The notes: generated from the sequence alone by a model not told the origin. A DNA stretch of 51,237 nucleotides from Ignavibacteria bacterium (GCA_030835085.1 JAUQWQ010000032.1:1-51237); one strand, 5' to 3'; shown: positions 18,738 to 29,169, numbered from the stretch's first letter. Numbers and translations: made by a program.

Positions 18738-19663
18738 TGGAAAAAGATTCGAAAATATTTGTAGCAGGAAGCAGGGGATTAGTCGGTTCTGCAATTCTAA
18801 GAAAACTCATTGCTGAAGGATTTCAGAACATTCTGACTCCTTCAATAGATGAAGTTGATCTTACGAATCAGTCTTCTGCACGTAAATACTTTGAAGATAA
18901 TAAACCGGAATACGTATTTCTTGCCGCTGCGAAAGTGGGGGGAATTCTGGCAAACAATACATATCCTGCTGAGTTCATTTATGATAATGTTATGATAGAA
19001 TCAAATATGATTCACTCAGCATATTTAACCGGTGTGAAAAAGTTATTATTTTTGGGAAGTTCATGTATTTACCCAAAATTTGCTGAGCAGCCTATAAAAG
19101 AATCTTCACTTTTAACCGGAGAACTTGAACCAACAAATGAGCCTTATGCTTTAGCGAAAATTCTTGGTATAAAAATGTGTCAGTCATATCACAGGCAATA
19201 TGGGGTAAATTATATTTCTGCTATGCCTACTAATCTTTATGGCATAAACGATAATTTTGACCTCAATAATTCGCATGTACTGCCTGCACTTATAAGGAAG
19301 TTTCATGAAGCAAAGCTAAATAATGCACAATCAGTTGAGCTATGGGGCACAGGTGCTCCATACCGCGAATTTCTGTTTGTTGATGAGCTTGCTGATGCTT
19401 GTTACTTTTTGATGCAGAATTATAATGAACCTGAAATAATAAATATTGGCACTGGAGAGGATATAACGATAAAAGAACTGGCAGATCTGATCAGGTCTAT
19501 TGTAAAATTTGACGGGGAAATTATATGGGATACAACTAAACCTGATGGTACCCCCAGGAAGCTGCTAGATGTTAGTAAACTTAATTCCCTTGGCTGGAAA
19601 AGCTGCCTCTCATTTAAAGAAGGAATAGAAAAAACATATAAATGGTATCTCAGCACAGTCTAG
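18737..19663 (+). CDS. fcl: GDP-L-fucose synthase
   Basis: [65 protein letters not shown]; overlaps gmd stop (TGATG). Confidence 0.96.
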   Translation: MEKDSKIFVAGSRGLVGSAILRKLIAEGFQNILTPSIDEVDLTNQSSARKYFEDNKPEYVFLAAAKVGGILANNTYPAEFIYDNVMIESNMIHSAYLTGVKKLLFLGSSCIYPKFAEQPIKESSLLTGELEPTNEPYALAKILGIKMCQSYHRQYGVNYISAMPTNLYGINDNFDLNNSHVLPALIRKFHEAKLNNAQSVELWGTGAPYREFLFVDELADACYFLMQNYNEPEIINIGTGEDITIKELADLIRSIVKFDGEIIWDTTKPDGTPRKLLDVSKLNSLGWKSCLSFKEGIEKTYKWYLSTV

Positions 19664-19670
19664 AAATACT

Positions 19671-20573
19671 ATGACAGTAAGTATTATTATAGTTAATTAT
19701 AATGTTTATGAACTTCTTATAAATTGTATTTACAGTATTTATGCAAATATTAAAGATATTGATTATGAAATTATAGTAGCAGATAACAATTCTGCAGAAA
19801 GAAATATTGATTCTATTCAGCAAATCTACCCTGACGTAAAATACATAAGGCTTAAGGAAAATATTGGATTCGCAAAAGCAAATAACCTTGCTGCTAAAAA
19901 TGCCAACGGAAAATACTTGTTATTTCTTAATCCGGATACCCTGGTTATCGGGAATTTTATCCCCGAATTCCTAAATAAATTCAAAATTAATAAAAACACC
20001 GGAATTTGTGCTCCACAATTGGTTTACAGTGATAATTCATATCAATCTTCTGCAGGGCCTGAGTTAGGGTTGTTTTATGATATTCTTGAATCATTTTTCC
20101 TGATTGGAATATACCGAAAGTTTACAAAAAGAAAGTATCTTTCTGATTTATCTGTGGAGCACAAAGTCGGATGGGTTAGTGCAGCATGCTTAATTATTGA
20201 ACGCGATATATTTAATAAAGTTGGCGGATTTACTGAATCATACTTTCTTAACTATGAAGATATTGATCTTTGTTTTAAGGTCAGGAAATTAGGGATGGAT
20301 GTCCTTTATTTGCCCTCTTATAAATGCGTACATCTGGATCATAAAAGTTTTAGCGCTGATTATGAAAGTCTGGTGTTTACCAGGTATAAAAGCAGGTTGA
20401 ATTATATCAGGTTAAATTATAAATTACTAAAACGTATTTTATCCAGGGTGATCTTTATTACCGGTTTATTATTAAAAATTATATTGATTAATTTTTCATA
20501 TAAATCAAATGAAAGAAAATCCCGCAGAAACGGGTATATAAAATCATTGAAATTGTATTCTGGTTTATTGTAA
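19671..20573 (+). CDS. Glycosyltransferase family 2 (rhamnosyltransferase-like)
   Basis: SIIIVNYNVYELL, ADNNSAERN, LFLNPDT, YEDIDLCFKVRKLG. Confidence 0.93.
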   Translation: MTVSIIIVNYNVYELLINCIYSIYANIKDIDYEIIVADNNSAERNIDSIQQIYPDVKYIRLKENIGFAKANNLAAKNANGKYLLFLNPDTLVIGNFIPEFLNKFKINKNTGICAPQLVYSDNSYQSSAGPELGLFYDILESFFLIGIYRKFTKRKYLSDLSVEHKVGWVSAACLIIERDIFNKVGGFTESYFLNYEDIDLCFKVRKLGMDVLYLPSYKCVHLDHKSFSADYESLVFTRYKSRLNYIRLNYKLLKRILSRVIFITGLLLKIILINFSYKSNERKSRRNGYIKSLKLYSGLL

Positions 20574-20644
20574 ATCACTTCCCGGGGTTGTCAATTATTT
20601 AATCACTGTAAATAAATTAATTTTAATACATCTTTACAGTCCAT

Positions 20645-21622
20645 ATGGATTTAAGTATAGTAATAGTAAATTACAACGTTTTTAATGATGTTTTAGAATG
20701 TATTGGCAGCATTAATAAAAATATCAAAAAACTGGATTATGAAATTATAGTTGTAGATAATAACTCTGTAAACAGAGATATTGAAAAACTTTCTGAATAT
20801 TATCCCGGTGTAAAATTGATCCTGAACTCTGATAACCGGGGATTTGGACATGCAAATAATATCGGGGTTTCTAAAGCATCCGGTGATTATATTGTTCTTG
20901 TGAATCCGGATATTTTTTTTACTGATAACTCACTTGAAATTATGTATGAATTCATCAGTAATGACAGAAATATTGGAGTTGTTGGACCCGTACAGGTTAA
21001 GCCTAACAGTGGTATAGAATATTATTATACTTTCTTTCCAAGTATTTATTCCCGTTTAATGCAGGAATTCAGGTTATATATGACTGCTCCCATTATGAAA
21101 AAAAGATTTTACAACTTTCTTGATGAAAATATTAAAATTGGTAAGCCATTTGAAGTTGATTGGGTAATGGGTTCCTGTATGATGCTTCAAAGACACTTAT
21201 TTAACGAATCAGGAGGTTTTGACGAAGCCTTTTTCCTGTATGAAGAAGAAACTGAACTGGAGTTCAGAATTAAAAGTTCGGGTTTGCATAACTACATTCA
21301 TCCGGGCGCAAGGGTTTTACATAATCATCACAGTTCAGCCGGTAAATTAGGAGTTTTGTTTGTTACTTACCAGGAATTCAGAAGCAGGATCATTTTTGAC
21401 AGCAAAAGATACAGTGGTTTTAAGTATTTTTTGAGGAGGTTGTTAATAGTTTTTGCATTATTTTTGAGAGTATTGTATTTTCTGCCGAAATCATTCTTCA
21501 GCGAAAGTTCCGCAAAAAAGTACAGAGCAAATTTAGACCTGTTAGGATTTGCATTAATGTCCAGAAATAACATTCTTTTAGACAGGTTCAATTTCAATAA
21601 TAAAAAGTATTTATTCATATGA
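20645..21622 (+). CDS. Glycosyltransferase family 2 (rhamnosyltransferase-like), paralog of the preceding gene
   Basis: LSIVIVNYNVFNDV, VVDNNSVNRD, VLVNPDI, DWVMGSCMMLQR, YEEETELEFRIKSSG. Confidence 0.93.
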   Translation: MDLSIVIVNYNVFNDVLECIGSINKNIKKLDYEIIVVDNNSVNRDIEKLSEYYPGVKLILNSDNRGFGHANNIGVSKASGDYIVLVNPDIFFTDNSLEIMYEFISNDRNIGVVGPVQVKPNSGIEYYYTFFPSIYSRLMQEFRLYMTAPIMKKRFYNFLDENIKIGKPFEVDWVMGSCMMLQRHLFNESGGFDEAFFLYEEETELEFRIKSSGLHNYIHPGARVLHNHHSSAGKLGVLFVTYQEFRSRIIFDSKRYSGFKYFLRRLLIVFALFLRVLYFLPKSFFSESSAKKYRANLDLLGFALMSRNNILLDRFNFNNKKYLFI

Positions 21623-21671
21623 TCAATGGAATTATTGCAGGTACTTTTGTAAATAAATATTTAATGAAAAA

Positions 21672-22769
21672 GTGAAATTACTTTATGATTATGAAATATT
21701 TGCGAGGCAAAGATATGGCGGGGTATCAAGGTACTTTTATGAGGTAATTTCCGGAATTGCAGAAAAATATAAACCGGAAATTGATGTTTTTTTGGGATTG
21801 AATATAACCGGGTATGACTTTGAAAGATTAAAAGAACTTGTCAATATTAAGAGAACAGATCTGAATTACCCTGTGAAACTTCATTTTATATTTCATCTTC
21901 TAAATAAACGTTCTTTTAATAAATTCTCGTTATCAAAAAAATATGATATATTCCATAAAACATATTATTCTGATGTTGGCCTGGGCCTTCAAACAAAGAT
22001 AGTTTCCACTATCCATGACATGACACATGAATTATTCCCTGAGTACTTTGCTAAAAATGACGGAACTACCGAAACTAAACTGAATTGTATCAATAATTCA
22101 GATGCATTAGTATGTGTATCAGAAACTACAAAGAATGACCTGGTAAAGCTGTTCGGTGTAGGTGTATCAAAAATTAAAGTCATATATCACGGTGTGACTT
22201 TAAGGGAAAAAGAGAATCATAATAATTTAATAAATAAACCCTACCTGCTGTATGTAGGGCAGCGATGGGGTTACAAAAATTTCAATCTGCTTTTGTCTGC
22301 TTTTGCTTATGATAAAGTATTAAACTCTAATTACACACTTGTTTGTTTCGGAGGCGGTGAATTCAATTATTCTGAAAGACTTTTCATCAAAAAAAATCAT
22401 CTTGAGTCAAAGATCATTCATTTAAGCGGAAGTGATGAAGTACTTGGTAATTTATATAAATTCGCGGATTTATTTATATATACATCTCTTTATGAAGGTT
22501 TTGGCTTTCCACCCCTTGAAGCTATGGAATTTAAATGTCCCGTACTCAGCAGCCCCGGAGGTTCTGTTAGTGAAGTGCTTGCAGATTCAGCAATGTATTT
22601 TGAACCCGCTAAAGCTGATGATCTTTTAACTAAGATATATAATATGCTTAATAATAAAAATATAAGGGAAGAATTTATCAGTAAAGGTAAATTGAGAGTT
22701 AAACAATTTACTTGGGAAAAATGTGTTGAAGAACATTTCAAATTTTATAACGAAATATTAAATAATTGA
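21672..22769 (+). CDS. Glycosyltransferase family 4
   Basis: ARQRYGGVSRYFYEVISG; ADLFIYTSLYEGFGFPPLEAMEFKCPVLSSPGGSVSEVLADSAMYFEP. GTG start. Confidence 0.94.
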   Translation: MKLLYDYEIFARQRYGGVSRYFYEVISGIAEKYKPEIDVFLGLNITGYDFERLKELVNIKRTDLNYPVKLHFIFHLLNKRSFNKFSLSKKYDIFHKTYYSDVGLGLQTKIVSTIHDMTHELFPEYFAKNDGTTETKLNCINNSDALVCVSETTKNDLVKLFGVGVSKIKVIYHGVTLREKENHNNLINKPYLLYVGQRWGYKNFNLLLSAFAYDKVLNSNYTLVCFGGGEFNYSERLFIKKNHLESKIIHLSGSDEVLGNLYKFADLFIYTSLYEGFGFPPLEAMEFKCPVLSSPGGSVSEVLADSAMYFEPAKADDLLTKIYNMLNNKNIREEFISKGKLRVKQFTWEKCVEEHFKFYNEILNN

Positions 22770-22770
22770 T

Positions 22771-22944
22771 ATGAAGCTAATATATTTGTTCCTCGATATC
22801 TGTTTATTGCCTTTAACTTTAGTAATGGCTTTTTACTTTTTTATTGTGAGAACTATTGGTGACGGTAAACTTGTAATATGTAACAAAGTTCTTCTTGCTA
22901 AAGGTATTTTGCCCACCAGAACGTATTTTGAAGAATCAGTTTAA
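22771..22944 (+). CDS. Putative 57-aa single-pass membrane protein, below the ORF-track cutoff
   Basis: ATG-TAA ORF by hand: MKLIYLFLDICLLPLTLVMAFYFFIVRTIGDGKLVICNKVLLAKGILPTRTYFEESV; fills the gap between two same-strand GT genes. Confidence 0.55.
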   Translation: MKLIYLFLDICLLPLTLVMAFYFFIVRTIGDGKLVICNKVLLAKGILPTRTYFEESV

Positions 22945-22956
22945 GCATAAAAACAA

Positions 22957-24162
22957 TTGAATTTTCTAAAACGAAATATTAAACTTCTTCTGAATAAGTT
23001 AACGGGAATTAAGTTAAGAAAAAATAAACTCCCTGCTCAAAAAGATATTCATAAAATTCTTATTATATCCTTATATTTTGCAGGTGACCTGCTTTTTCAC
23101 TCTGCAGTAATTGAATTGCTGAAAAAAATATACCCTAAAGCTGAAATAGACATCTGGACCAGGGCATCCTCTGCTGAATTACTTAAGAGTGACAAACGCA
23201 TAAATAAATTTGTGATTTATGATAATATTAAAACAACCGATTACAGAGATATATCTTCACCGGATAAAACTGAGTACAATTATCATATAAATAATCTAAG
23301 GAAAAATAATTACAGTCTGGTTATTGATCTTACCGGAAAAAAATCAACAGCTTTGGCAGTTAAAGAGATAAAGGCAGATTTCTCAATTGGTCTGAATTAT
23401 GACTATCACGGTTTTTGTTATGATAAATTTGTGTATTTAAATACAGCTTCTGAAAAAGGCCATTTAATTGATAAATATCTGGATGTTATAAAGATCGGCC
23501 TTAATATCAGTGAAAAAAAATGGCAGGAACTAAGGTCTGTAATTTTAACAAAGCCGTATATTTATTCAGATGCAGAAAGTATTTCACAGGCTGAAAGATT
23601 TCTATCTGAAAGAGGCCTTTTCGGGAAAAAATATGCAGTAATTCATTTAACATCGGGATGGGCAGCAAAAGAGCTTCCTGTCAGTACATTTTCTGAATTG
23701 ATTGAGCATCTTGAGCTTTCAGGTATCGATTATATTTTTGTTGGTGAAAACAGGGATAAAGACAGATTATTAGAAATTGAAACATTCCTTAAAAATAAAT
23801 ATGAACTTAAGAACAGATTTGCCGAACTGAGTTTTAAAGTTTCAGCAGAGCTTATCAGTAAAGCAATACTATTCATAGGCAGTGATTCCGCCCCTCTTCA
23901 CATAGCAGCTGCTTATGAAATCCCGGCAATCGCTCTATTTGGTCCGACCAATCCAGCCTTTTCTGCACCTGTTGGGAATAATGTAAAAGTGATTTATCAT
24001 AAACTTCATTGTTCCGCTGCTGATGATAAACAGTATTGTACAAGAAACGGTGGATTTACCTGCCCTTATTATGAATGCATGATAAGTATCTCATCTGCAG
24101 AAATAATAAATGCAGCCGATGAGCTATGGAATCTCCGGAAGGGAATGGAAGCTGATGCGTAA
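22957..24162 (+). CDS. Glycosyltransferase family 9 (ADP-heptose:LPS heptosyltransferase-like)
   Basis: LIISLYFAGDLLFHSAVIELLKKIYPKAEIDIW; FIGSDSAPLHIAAAYEIPAIALFGPTNPAFSAP. TTG start. Confidence 0.92.
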   Translation: MNFLKRNIKLLLNKLTGIKLRKNKLPAQKDIHKILIISLYFAGDLLFHSAVIELLKKIYPKAEIDIWTRASSAELLKSDKRINKFVIYDNIKTTDYRDISSPDKTEYNYHINNLRKNNYSLVIDLTGKKSTALAVKEIKADFSIGLNYDYHGFCYDKFVYLNTASEKGHLIDKYLDVIKIGLNISEKKWQELRSVILTKPYIYSDAESISQAERFLSERGLFGKKYAVIHLTSGWAAKELPVSTFSELIEHLELSGIDYIFVGENRDKDRLLEIETFLKNKYELKNRFAELSFKVSAELISKAILFIGSDSAPLHIAAAYEIPAIALFGPTNPAFSAPVGNNVKVIYHKLHCSAADDKQYCTRNGGFTCPYYECMISISSAEIINAADELWNLRKGMEADA

Positions 24163-25282
24163 AATTAATTTGCTTCATGTAGTTTGTAATAATGAGTTTA
24201 ACGGAACAGAACGCTATGTCGTAGATCTTGCTAAAAATCTTAACAAAGATGAATTCAATGTAATTGTTGCTACACCATTGGAAGGTCCGCTTTCTGAGGT
24301 TTTAAAAGAGAATAACATCCGTGAAGAAATATATAATAACGGTAAAAAATATTATTATTCGTTTAAGGGCTTATATAACCTTTACCGTATAATGAAAGAT
24401 AATAAGATAGATATTGTTCATGCTAACGCTAAATTCCAGCCCTGTATAGCTGCAATATTTGCAGGAGTAAAGCTTAAAGTAGAGACCAAACACGGAATAT
24501 TCTATTCAAAAAAGCAGCTTGAAAACTTATCTATTCTGCGGAGGATGTATGAATTTGCAAAACAATATTTTGTTGATGATTTCATCGCTACATCTGAAAA
24601 TGACAGGGAAACGCTGATAAAGTATTTTAAGATCAGGCGAAAAAAAGTATCAGTACTGTACCTTGGAATAGATTTTTATGATATGGAAAAAAGAAGTGAT
24701 GGGTTATTCATTTATAAGCCATATAACCCGGGGACTGAGTTTATTATAGGTCATATAGGCAGATTGACCTATCAAAAAGCACAGGAATACCTGCTTGAAG
24801 CATTTAAAATTATTGCCGGTAAATATGAAAAAGCTAGGCTTGTAATTGTTGGCAGCGGAGAAAATGAAAGTATCCTGAAAAAATATATTGAAGAAAATTC
24901 CCTGGGTGATAAAATATCATTCAAAGGTTATATAAAAGATATTTACAGGGAAATGCAGTCATACCATGCACATGTACTTACATCCAGATATGAAGGAACA
25001 GGATATGTTAATTTGGAAGCTATGGCATTAGGTGTGCCGGTAATTACATCCAATGTCGGAGGTGCCACAAATTTCTTTACTTCAGGTGTGGATTCTATAA
25101 TAACTGAGGTTGAAAACCCGGTCTCGACAGCTCAAGCTATCGGGAAACTAATTTCTGACGAAAAACATCGTGAATTATTAATCCAAAACGCTTTTAATAC
25201 TGTAAAAAAGTATTCAGTACAAAAAATGGCAGATGATACATCTGCATACTATAAATACAAGCTGAAACCCCATTCAAAATAG
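24155..25282 (+). CDS. Glycosyltransferase family 4
   Basis: LLHVVCNNEFNGTERYVVDLAKNL; GHIGRLTYQKAQEYLLEAF; LTSRYEGTGYVNLEAMALGVPVITSNVGG. Start moved from 24110 to ATG 24155; overlaps the GT9 end by 8 bp. Confidence 0.93.
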   Translation: MRKINLLHVVCNNEFNGTERYVVDLAKNLNKDEFNVIVATPLEGPLSEVLKENNIREEIYNNGKKYYYSFKGLYNLYRIMKDNKIDIVHANAKFQPCIAAIFAGVKLKVETKHGIFYSKKQLENLSILRRMYEFAKQYFVDDFIATSENDRETLIKYFKIRRKKVSVLYLGIDFYDMEKRSDGLFIYKPYNPGTEFIIGHIGRLTYQKAQEYLLEAFKIIAGKYEKARLVIVGSGENESILKKYIEENSLGDKISFKGYIKDIYREMQSYHAHVLTSRYEGTGYVNLEAMALGVPVITSNVGGATNFFTSGVDSIITEVENPVSTAQAIGKLISDEKHRELLIQNAFNTVKKYSVQKMADDTSAYYKYKLKPHSK

Positions 25283-25378
25283 AGCAAATCATGTCATTTT
25301 ACCCTAAAATCTTCATAATCAGTGATAAATAATAGAATTGTATTAAATTGCAGATAATCTAATATTTGCCGATTATCT

Positions 25379-26632
25379 ATGTCTAAGAAAGAGCAGTTTG
25401 ATCTACGTATTGTAAGCCAGCCATTTTACCCTGAAATGGTAAGTTCAGGCCAGGCATTAACAGAATTAGCGGAAGAGTTAACAACTTATGGACTTAAAAT
25501 TAAGGTTATTGCATCTCAACCTACGATTTTAGAGAATAGTAAAACTGTACCCAAAAGAATTGATTACAAAGGTATTCATATTTTAAGAACCTGGTCAACC
25601 CGGTTCCCTAAATTATCATTCATTGGTAAGTTTTTTAATCTGATTACGTTCTTTTGTACTGCTTCATTTGATATCCTGTTCAATGACAGGAAAGTTCCTC
25701 TGCTGCTTGTTACAAATCCGCCATACATGGCATTAATAGGCTGGTTAAATAATATTATAAACGGTACAAAATACGGTGTATTGTTATTTGATATAATGCC
25801 AGAACAGGCTGAATTACTGAATTTGGTTAAACCAGGCGGTGTTCTTTCCAGGGTCTGGAGAAAAATTAATAAACTATGGTATATCAGATCATCATATGCT
25901 GTGGTATTAAGCAAAGATATGCTTCAGGGGGCTATTGAAAATGCCAATTTATCAGGCACGAAGTATGAAAAGCTATGCAGGGATAAAACCCACATCATAC
26001 ATGTTTGGTCTGATGACAGAATGATAAAGCCTAAAGCCAAGCAGGATTCTTATTCAGCAAAAGAACTGAATGTTCTGAATAAACTTGTTGTTCAGTATTC
26101 AGGTAACCATGGCAGATTTCATGACATTGAATCAATTCTTGAAATTGCCCGGAAATTTGCCCATGAAGAGAAGATCATGTTCCAGTTCATTGGCGAAGGA
26201 TTCAAAAAGAAGAATGTCATCAGTTTCAAAAAAGAAACGAACCAGGAAAATATTTTTGTAAATACATATGTGCCAAAAGAAAAACTGCAGGACTCTCTGG
26301 CTATGGCTGATATAGGGGTTATTGCCCAGCTGCCGGCACAGGAAAGAGTTTGTTATCCTTCTAAGCTTCTCGGAATAATGTCAGCAGGGAGACCGGTTCT
26401 CGCAATATGCTCTCCGGAAAGTGATATGGCCAAAATGATCATTGAAAATGATATGGGCTTTGTAATATCTAATGGTGATATTAATTCAGCAGTAAGCATA
26501 TTAAATAGCTGCATACATGATCCATCTTTGCTTATTGATAAGGGTAAAAATGCTTTTAATTATTTAAATAAGAACTTTACATTAAGTTCTGCCGCTGAAC
26601 AATATTATTCATTGATAAAAACGTACAAATAA
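25379..26632 (+). CDS. Glycosyltransferase family 4 (WbuB-like)
   Basis: VSQPFYPEMVSSGQALTELAEELTTYGLKIKVIASQP; VCYPSKLLGIMSAGRPVLAICSPESDMAKMI. Confidence 0.9.
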   Translation: MSKKEQFDLRIVSQPFYPEMVSSGQALTELAEELTTYGLKIKVIASQPTILENSKTVPKRIDYKGIHILRTWSTRFPKLSFIGKFFNLITFFCTASFDILFNDRKVPLLLVTNPPYMALIGWLNNIINGTKYGVLLFDIMPEQAELLNLVKPGGVLSRVWRKINKLWYIRSSYAVVLSKDMLQGAIENANLSGTKYEKLCRDKTHIIHVWSDDRMIKPKAKQDSYSAKELNVLNKLVVQYSGNHGRFHDIESILEIARKFAHEEKIMFQFIGEGFKKKNVISFKKETNQENIFVNTYVPKEKLQDSLAMADIGVIAQLPAQERVCYPSKLLGIMSAGRPVLAICSPESDMAKMIIENDMGFVISNGDINSAVSILNSCIHDPSLLIDKGKNAFNYLNKNFTLSSAAEQYYSLIKTYK

Positions 26633-26671
26633 ATTCTTTATTCACGATCCAGTTAATGCGGGTAATTATTA

Positions 26672-28051
26672 GTGACAAAAAGTTCAGAAAAAATACTGTT
26701 AATAATTTCGGATTTCATTACTCTAAATGCTGCCTGGATTTTATATTACCTGGTTAGAGTTGAATCCGGATGGATTCCATACAGCGCAACTGCATCATTT
26801 ATTATTCCATCGCTGGCAATTTATTTGTACTGGGCTATCATATTTTCATTTGCCGGTCTTTACCAGCATTGGTTTGTCAGATCAAGGTTTGACGAGTTTG
26901 CTTCAGTATTAAAAACTATTTCATTCGGGTGTTTTATTTTGTTCTTTGTAATATTCCTTGATGATGCTATCAGTGATTCAAGGGCAATTTCCAGATTCCT
27001 TATATTGATATACTGGGGCCTTATGGTATTATCTGTAGGTTCCGGCAGAATTCTCATCAGAAGCCTCCAGATGACAATGCTTCAAAAAGGTATTGGTCTC
27101 AGGAATTCAATTATAGTTGGCTCAGGAAAAAGAGGCAGGGAGCTTGAAAATCTGTTAAGTAAGTTTCCCCAGCTTGGTTATAAGTTTGTTGGGTTTATTT
27201 CTGTACAGGATATTACTTCAAAACCGGAAATATTAGGAAATATCTTAGCTTTAAAAAAGATTATTACCATATACAAAATTTCCGAAGTATTGATAGCACT
27301 TGAAGAAAATGAAAAAGACAGATTGTTTGATATAATCAGATATTGCCAGGAAACAGATGTAAACCTGAAAATAATGCCTGATACATATGAAATTGTAAGC
27401 GGTCTTGCAAAAACAAACCAGCTTTACGGTGTGCCGTTCATTGAAGTAATGCCAGAAATAATGCCATATGGCTCAAAATTATTCAAACGGGTACTGGATG
27501 TTTTTATTTCAGGATTATTACTTGTTTTACTTTCTCCCTTATTGATAATTGTTGTAGTGCTTATTAAAGCAACTTCTAAGGGACCTATATTTTATAAACA
27601 GGTCAGAGTTGGCCGGAATTCAAAACAGTTTAATATGTATAAATTCCGTTCTATGGTAAAGGATGCTGAAGAATACGGACCGGAATGGGCAGGAGAGAAT
27701 GATCCAAGGATCACAGGAATCGGTAGACTTATACGAATGGTTTATCTTGATGAAATTCCGCAGTTAATAAATGTGTTAAAAAATGAAATGAGTATTGTGG
27801 GTCCCAGGCCTGAGAGACCATATTTTGTTGAAAAGCTAAGTGCCGAAATTCCGTATTATTATAAACGGCTCAGCATTAAACCGGGAATTACCGGGTGGGC
27901 ACAGATAAAACATAAATATGATTCAAGCCTGGATGATGTGAAAGAGAAACTTAAATTTGATTTTTATTATATTGAAAATATGTCTTTAAAGCTTGATTTT
28001 AAAATAATGGTAAACACTTTTTTAGTTATAATTTTTATGAAAGGCCACTAA
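26672..28051 (+). CDS. Undecaprenyl-phosphate glycosylphosphotransferase (WcaJ/WbaP-type initiating PGT)
   Basis: N-terminal TMs, Rossmann-like middle (IVGSGKRGREL), catalytic core KGPIFYKQVRVGRNSKQFNMYKFRSMVKDAE...DPRITGIGRLIRMVYLDEIPQLINVLKNEMSIVGPRPERP. GTG start. Confidence 0.96.
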   Translation: MTKSSEKILLIISDFITLNAAWILYYLVRVESGWIPYSATASFIIPSLAIYLYWAIIFSFAGLYQHWFVRSRFDEFASVLKTISFGCFILFFVIFLDDAISDSRAISRFLILIYWGLMVLSVGSGRILIRSLQMTMLQKGIGLRNSIIVGSGKRGRELENLLSKFPQLGYKFVGFISVQDITSKPEILGNILALKKIITIYKISEVLIALEENEKDRLFDIIRYCQETDVNLKIMPDTYEIVSGLAKTNQLYGVPFIEVMPEIMPYGSKLFKRVLDVFISGLLLVLLSPLLIIVVVLIKATSKGPIFYKQVRVGRNSKQFNMYKFRSMVKDAEEYGPEWAGENDPRITGIGRLIRMVYLDEIPQLINVLKNEMSIVGPRPERPYFVEKLSAEIPYYYKRLSIKPGITGWAQIKHKYDSSLDDVKEKLKFDFYYIENMSLKLDFKIMVNTFLVIIFMKGH

Positions 28052-28059
28052 TATAGTTT

Positions 28060-29169
28060 ATGGGATTAAAAAATATTCAAATGGTAGATACTAAAACCCA
28101 GTATCTCAAAATTAAAGAAGAAATTGATACAGCAATACAAAATGTTATTGACAGCACACAGTTCATCCAGGGACCGGCTGTTAAGAAATTTGAAAGCAAC
28201 GTTGAAAAATACCTGGGTGTAAAATATGCAATAGGATGTGCTTCAGGAACTGATGCGCTGCAGATCGCTATGATGGCTTTGGATATAAAGCCAGGCGATG
28301 AGATATTAACTACACCATTTACGTTTGTTGCAACAACAGAAACAATAGCAATACTCGGGGCAATCCCGGTTTATGTTGATATTGACCCTGAAACTTTTAA
28401 TATTGATATTAATAAAATTGAAGCAAAGATCACTCCAAAGACAAAGGCTGTTATGCCTGTTCATTTGTACGGTCAGCCCTGTGATATGGATCCGTTAATG
28501 AAGATTGCACGAAAACACGGTTTATTTGTTATTGAAGATGCAGCACAGGCGATGGGTTCAAAATATAAAGATAAGATGATATGTACAATTGGGGATATCG
28601 GTTGTATCAGCTTTTATCCCAGCAAAAACCTAGGCGCGTTTGGCGATGGCGGAATGCTTACAACTAATGATGAGAAGCTTGCCGAAAAGATAAGAATGAT
28701 TATTTCCCACGGCTCAAAAAAGAAATATTACCACGAAACCCTGGGTGTGAACAGCAGGTTAGATTCTATTCAGGCGGCCATACTGGATATTAAGCTTAAA
28801 TACCTTGATGAATACTGTGAAGCCAGGTACAAAGCTGCAATGAAGTATAACGAAAAATTCAAAGGAATATTTGAAACACCATACATAATGCCCGGAGTTA
28901 AACATATTTTTCACCAGTATTCTATCAGGGTAAAGAACAGGGATAAAATGATGGAATTCCTGAAGTCTAACGAGATACCTTCAATGATCTATTATCCGGT
29001 GCCGCTGCATATGCAGGAAGCTTATAAATATGATTATAAACCCGGCGATTACCCGGTTTCAGAAGAAATTGCGAAAGATATAATTTCACTGCCTATGCAT
29101 ACTGAGCTCACTGATGAAGAAATTGATTTTATTTCATCAAAAGTTATTGAATTTAATTCCATCCAATAA
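28060..29169 (+). CDS. DegT/DnrJ/EryC1/StrS nucleotide-sugar aminotransferase (WbpE-like)
   Basis: GCASGTDALQIAMMAL, EDAAQAMGSKYKDKMICTIGDIGCISFYPSKNLGAFGDGGML. Confidence 0.95.
   Translation: MGLKNIQMVDTKTQYLKIKEEIDTAIQNVIDSTQFIQGPAVKKFESNVEKYLGVKYAIGCASGTDALQIAMMALDIKPGDEILTTPFTFVATTETIAILGAIPVYVDIDPETFNIDINKIEAKITPKTKAVMPVHLYGQPCDMDPLMKIARKHGLFVIEDAAQAMGSKYKDKMICTIGDIGCISFYPSKNLGAFGDGGMLTTNDEKLAEKIRMIISHGSKKKYYHETLGVNSRLDSIQAAILDIKLKYLDEYCEARYKAAMKYNEKFKGIFETPYIMPGVKHIFHQYSIRVKNRDKMMEFLKSNEIPSMIYYPVPLHMQEAYKYDYKPGDYPVSEEIAKDIISLPMHTELTDEEIDFISSKVIEFNSIQ

Noticed and set aside
22432-22741. ORFs 22432..22629 (+) and 22490..22741 (-)
   Set aside because: Out-of-frame and antisense shadows of the GT4 at 21672-22769.
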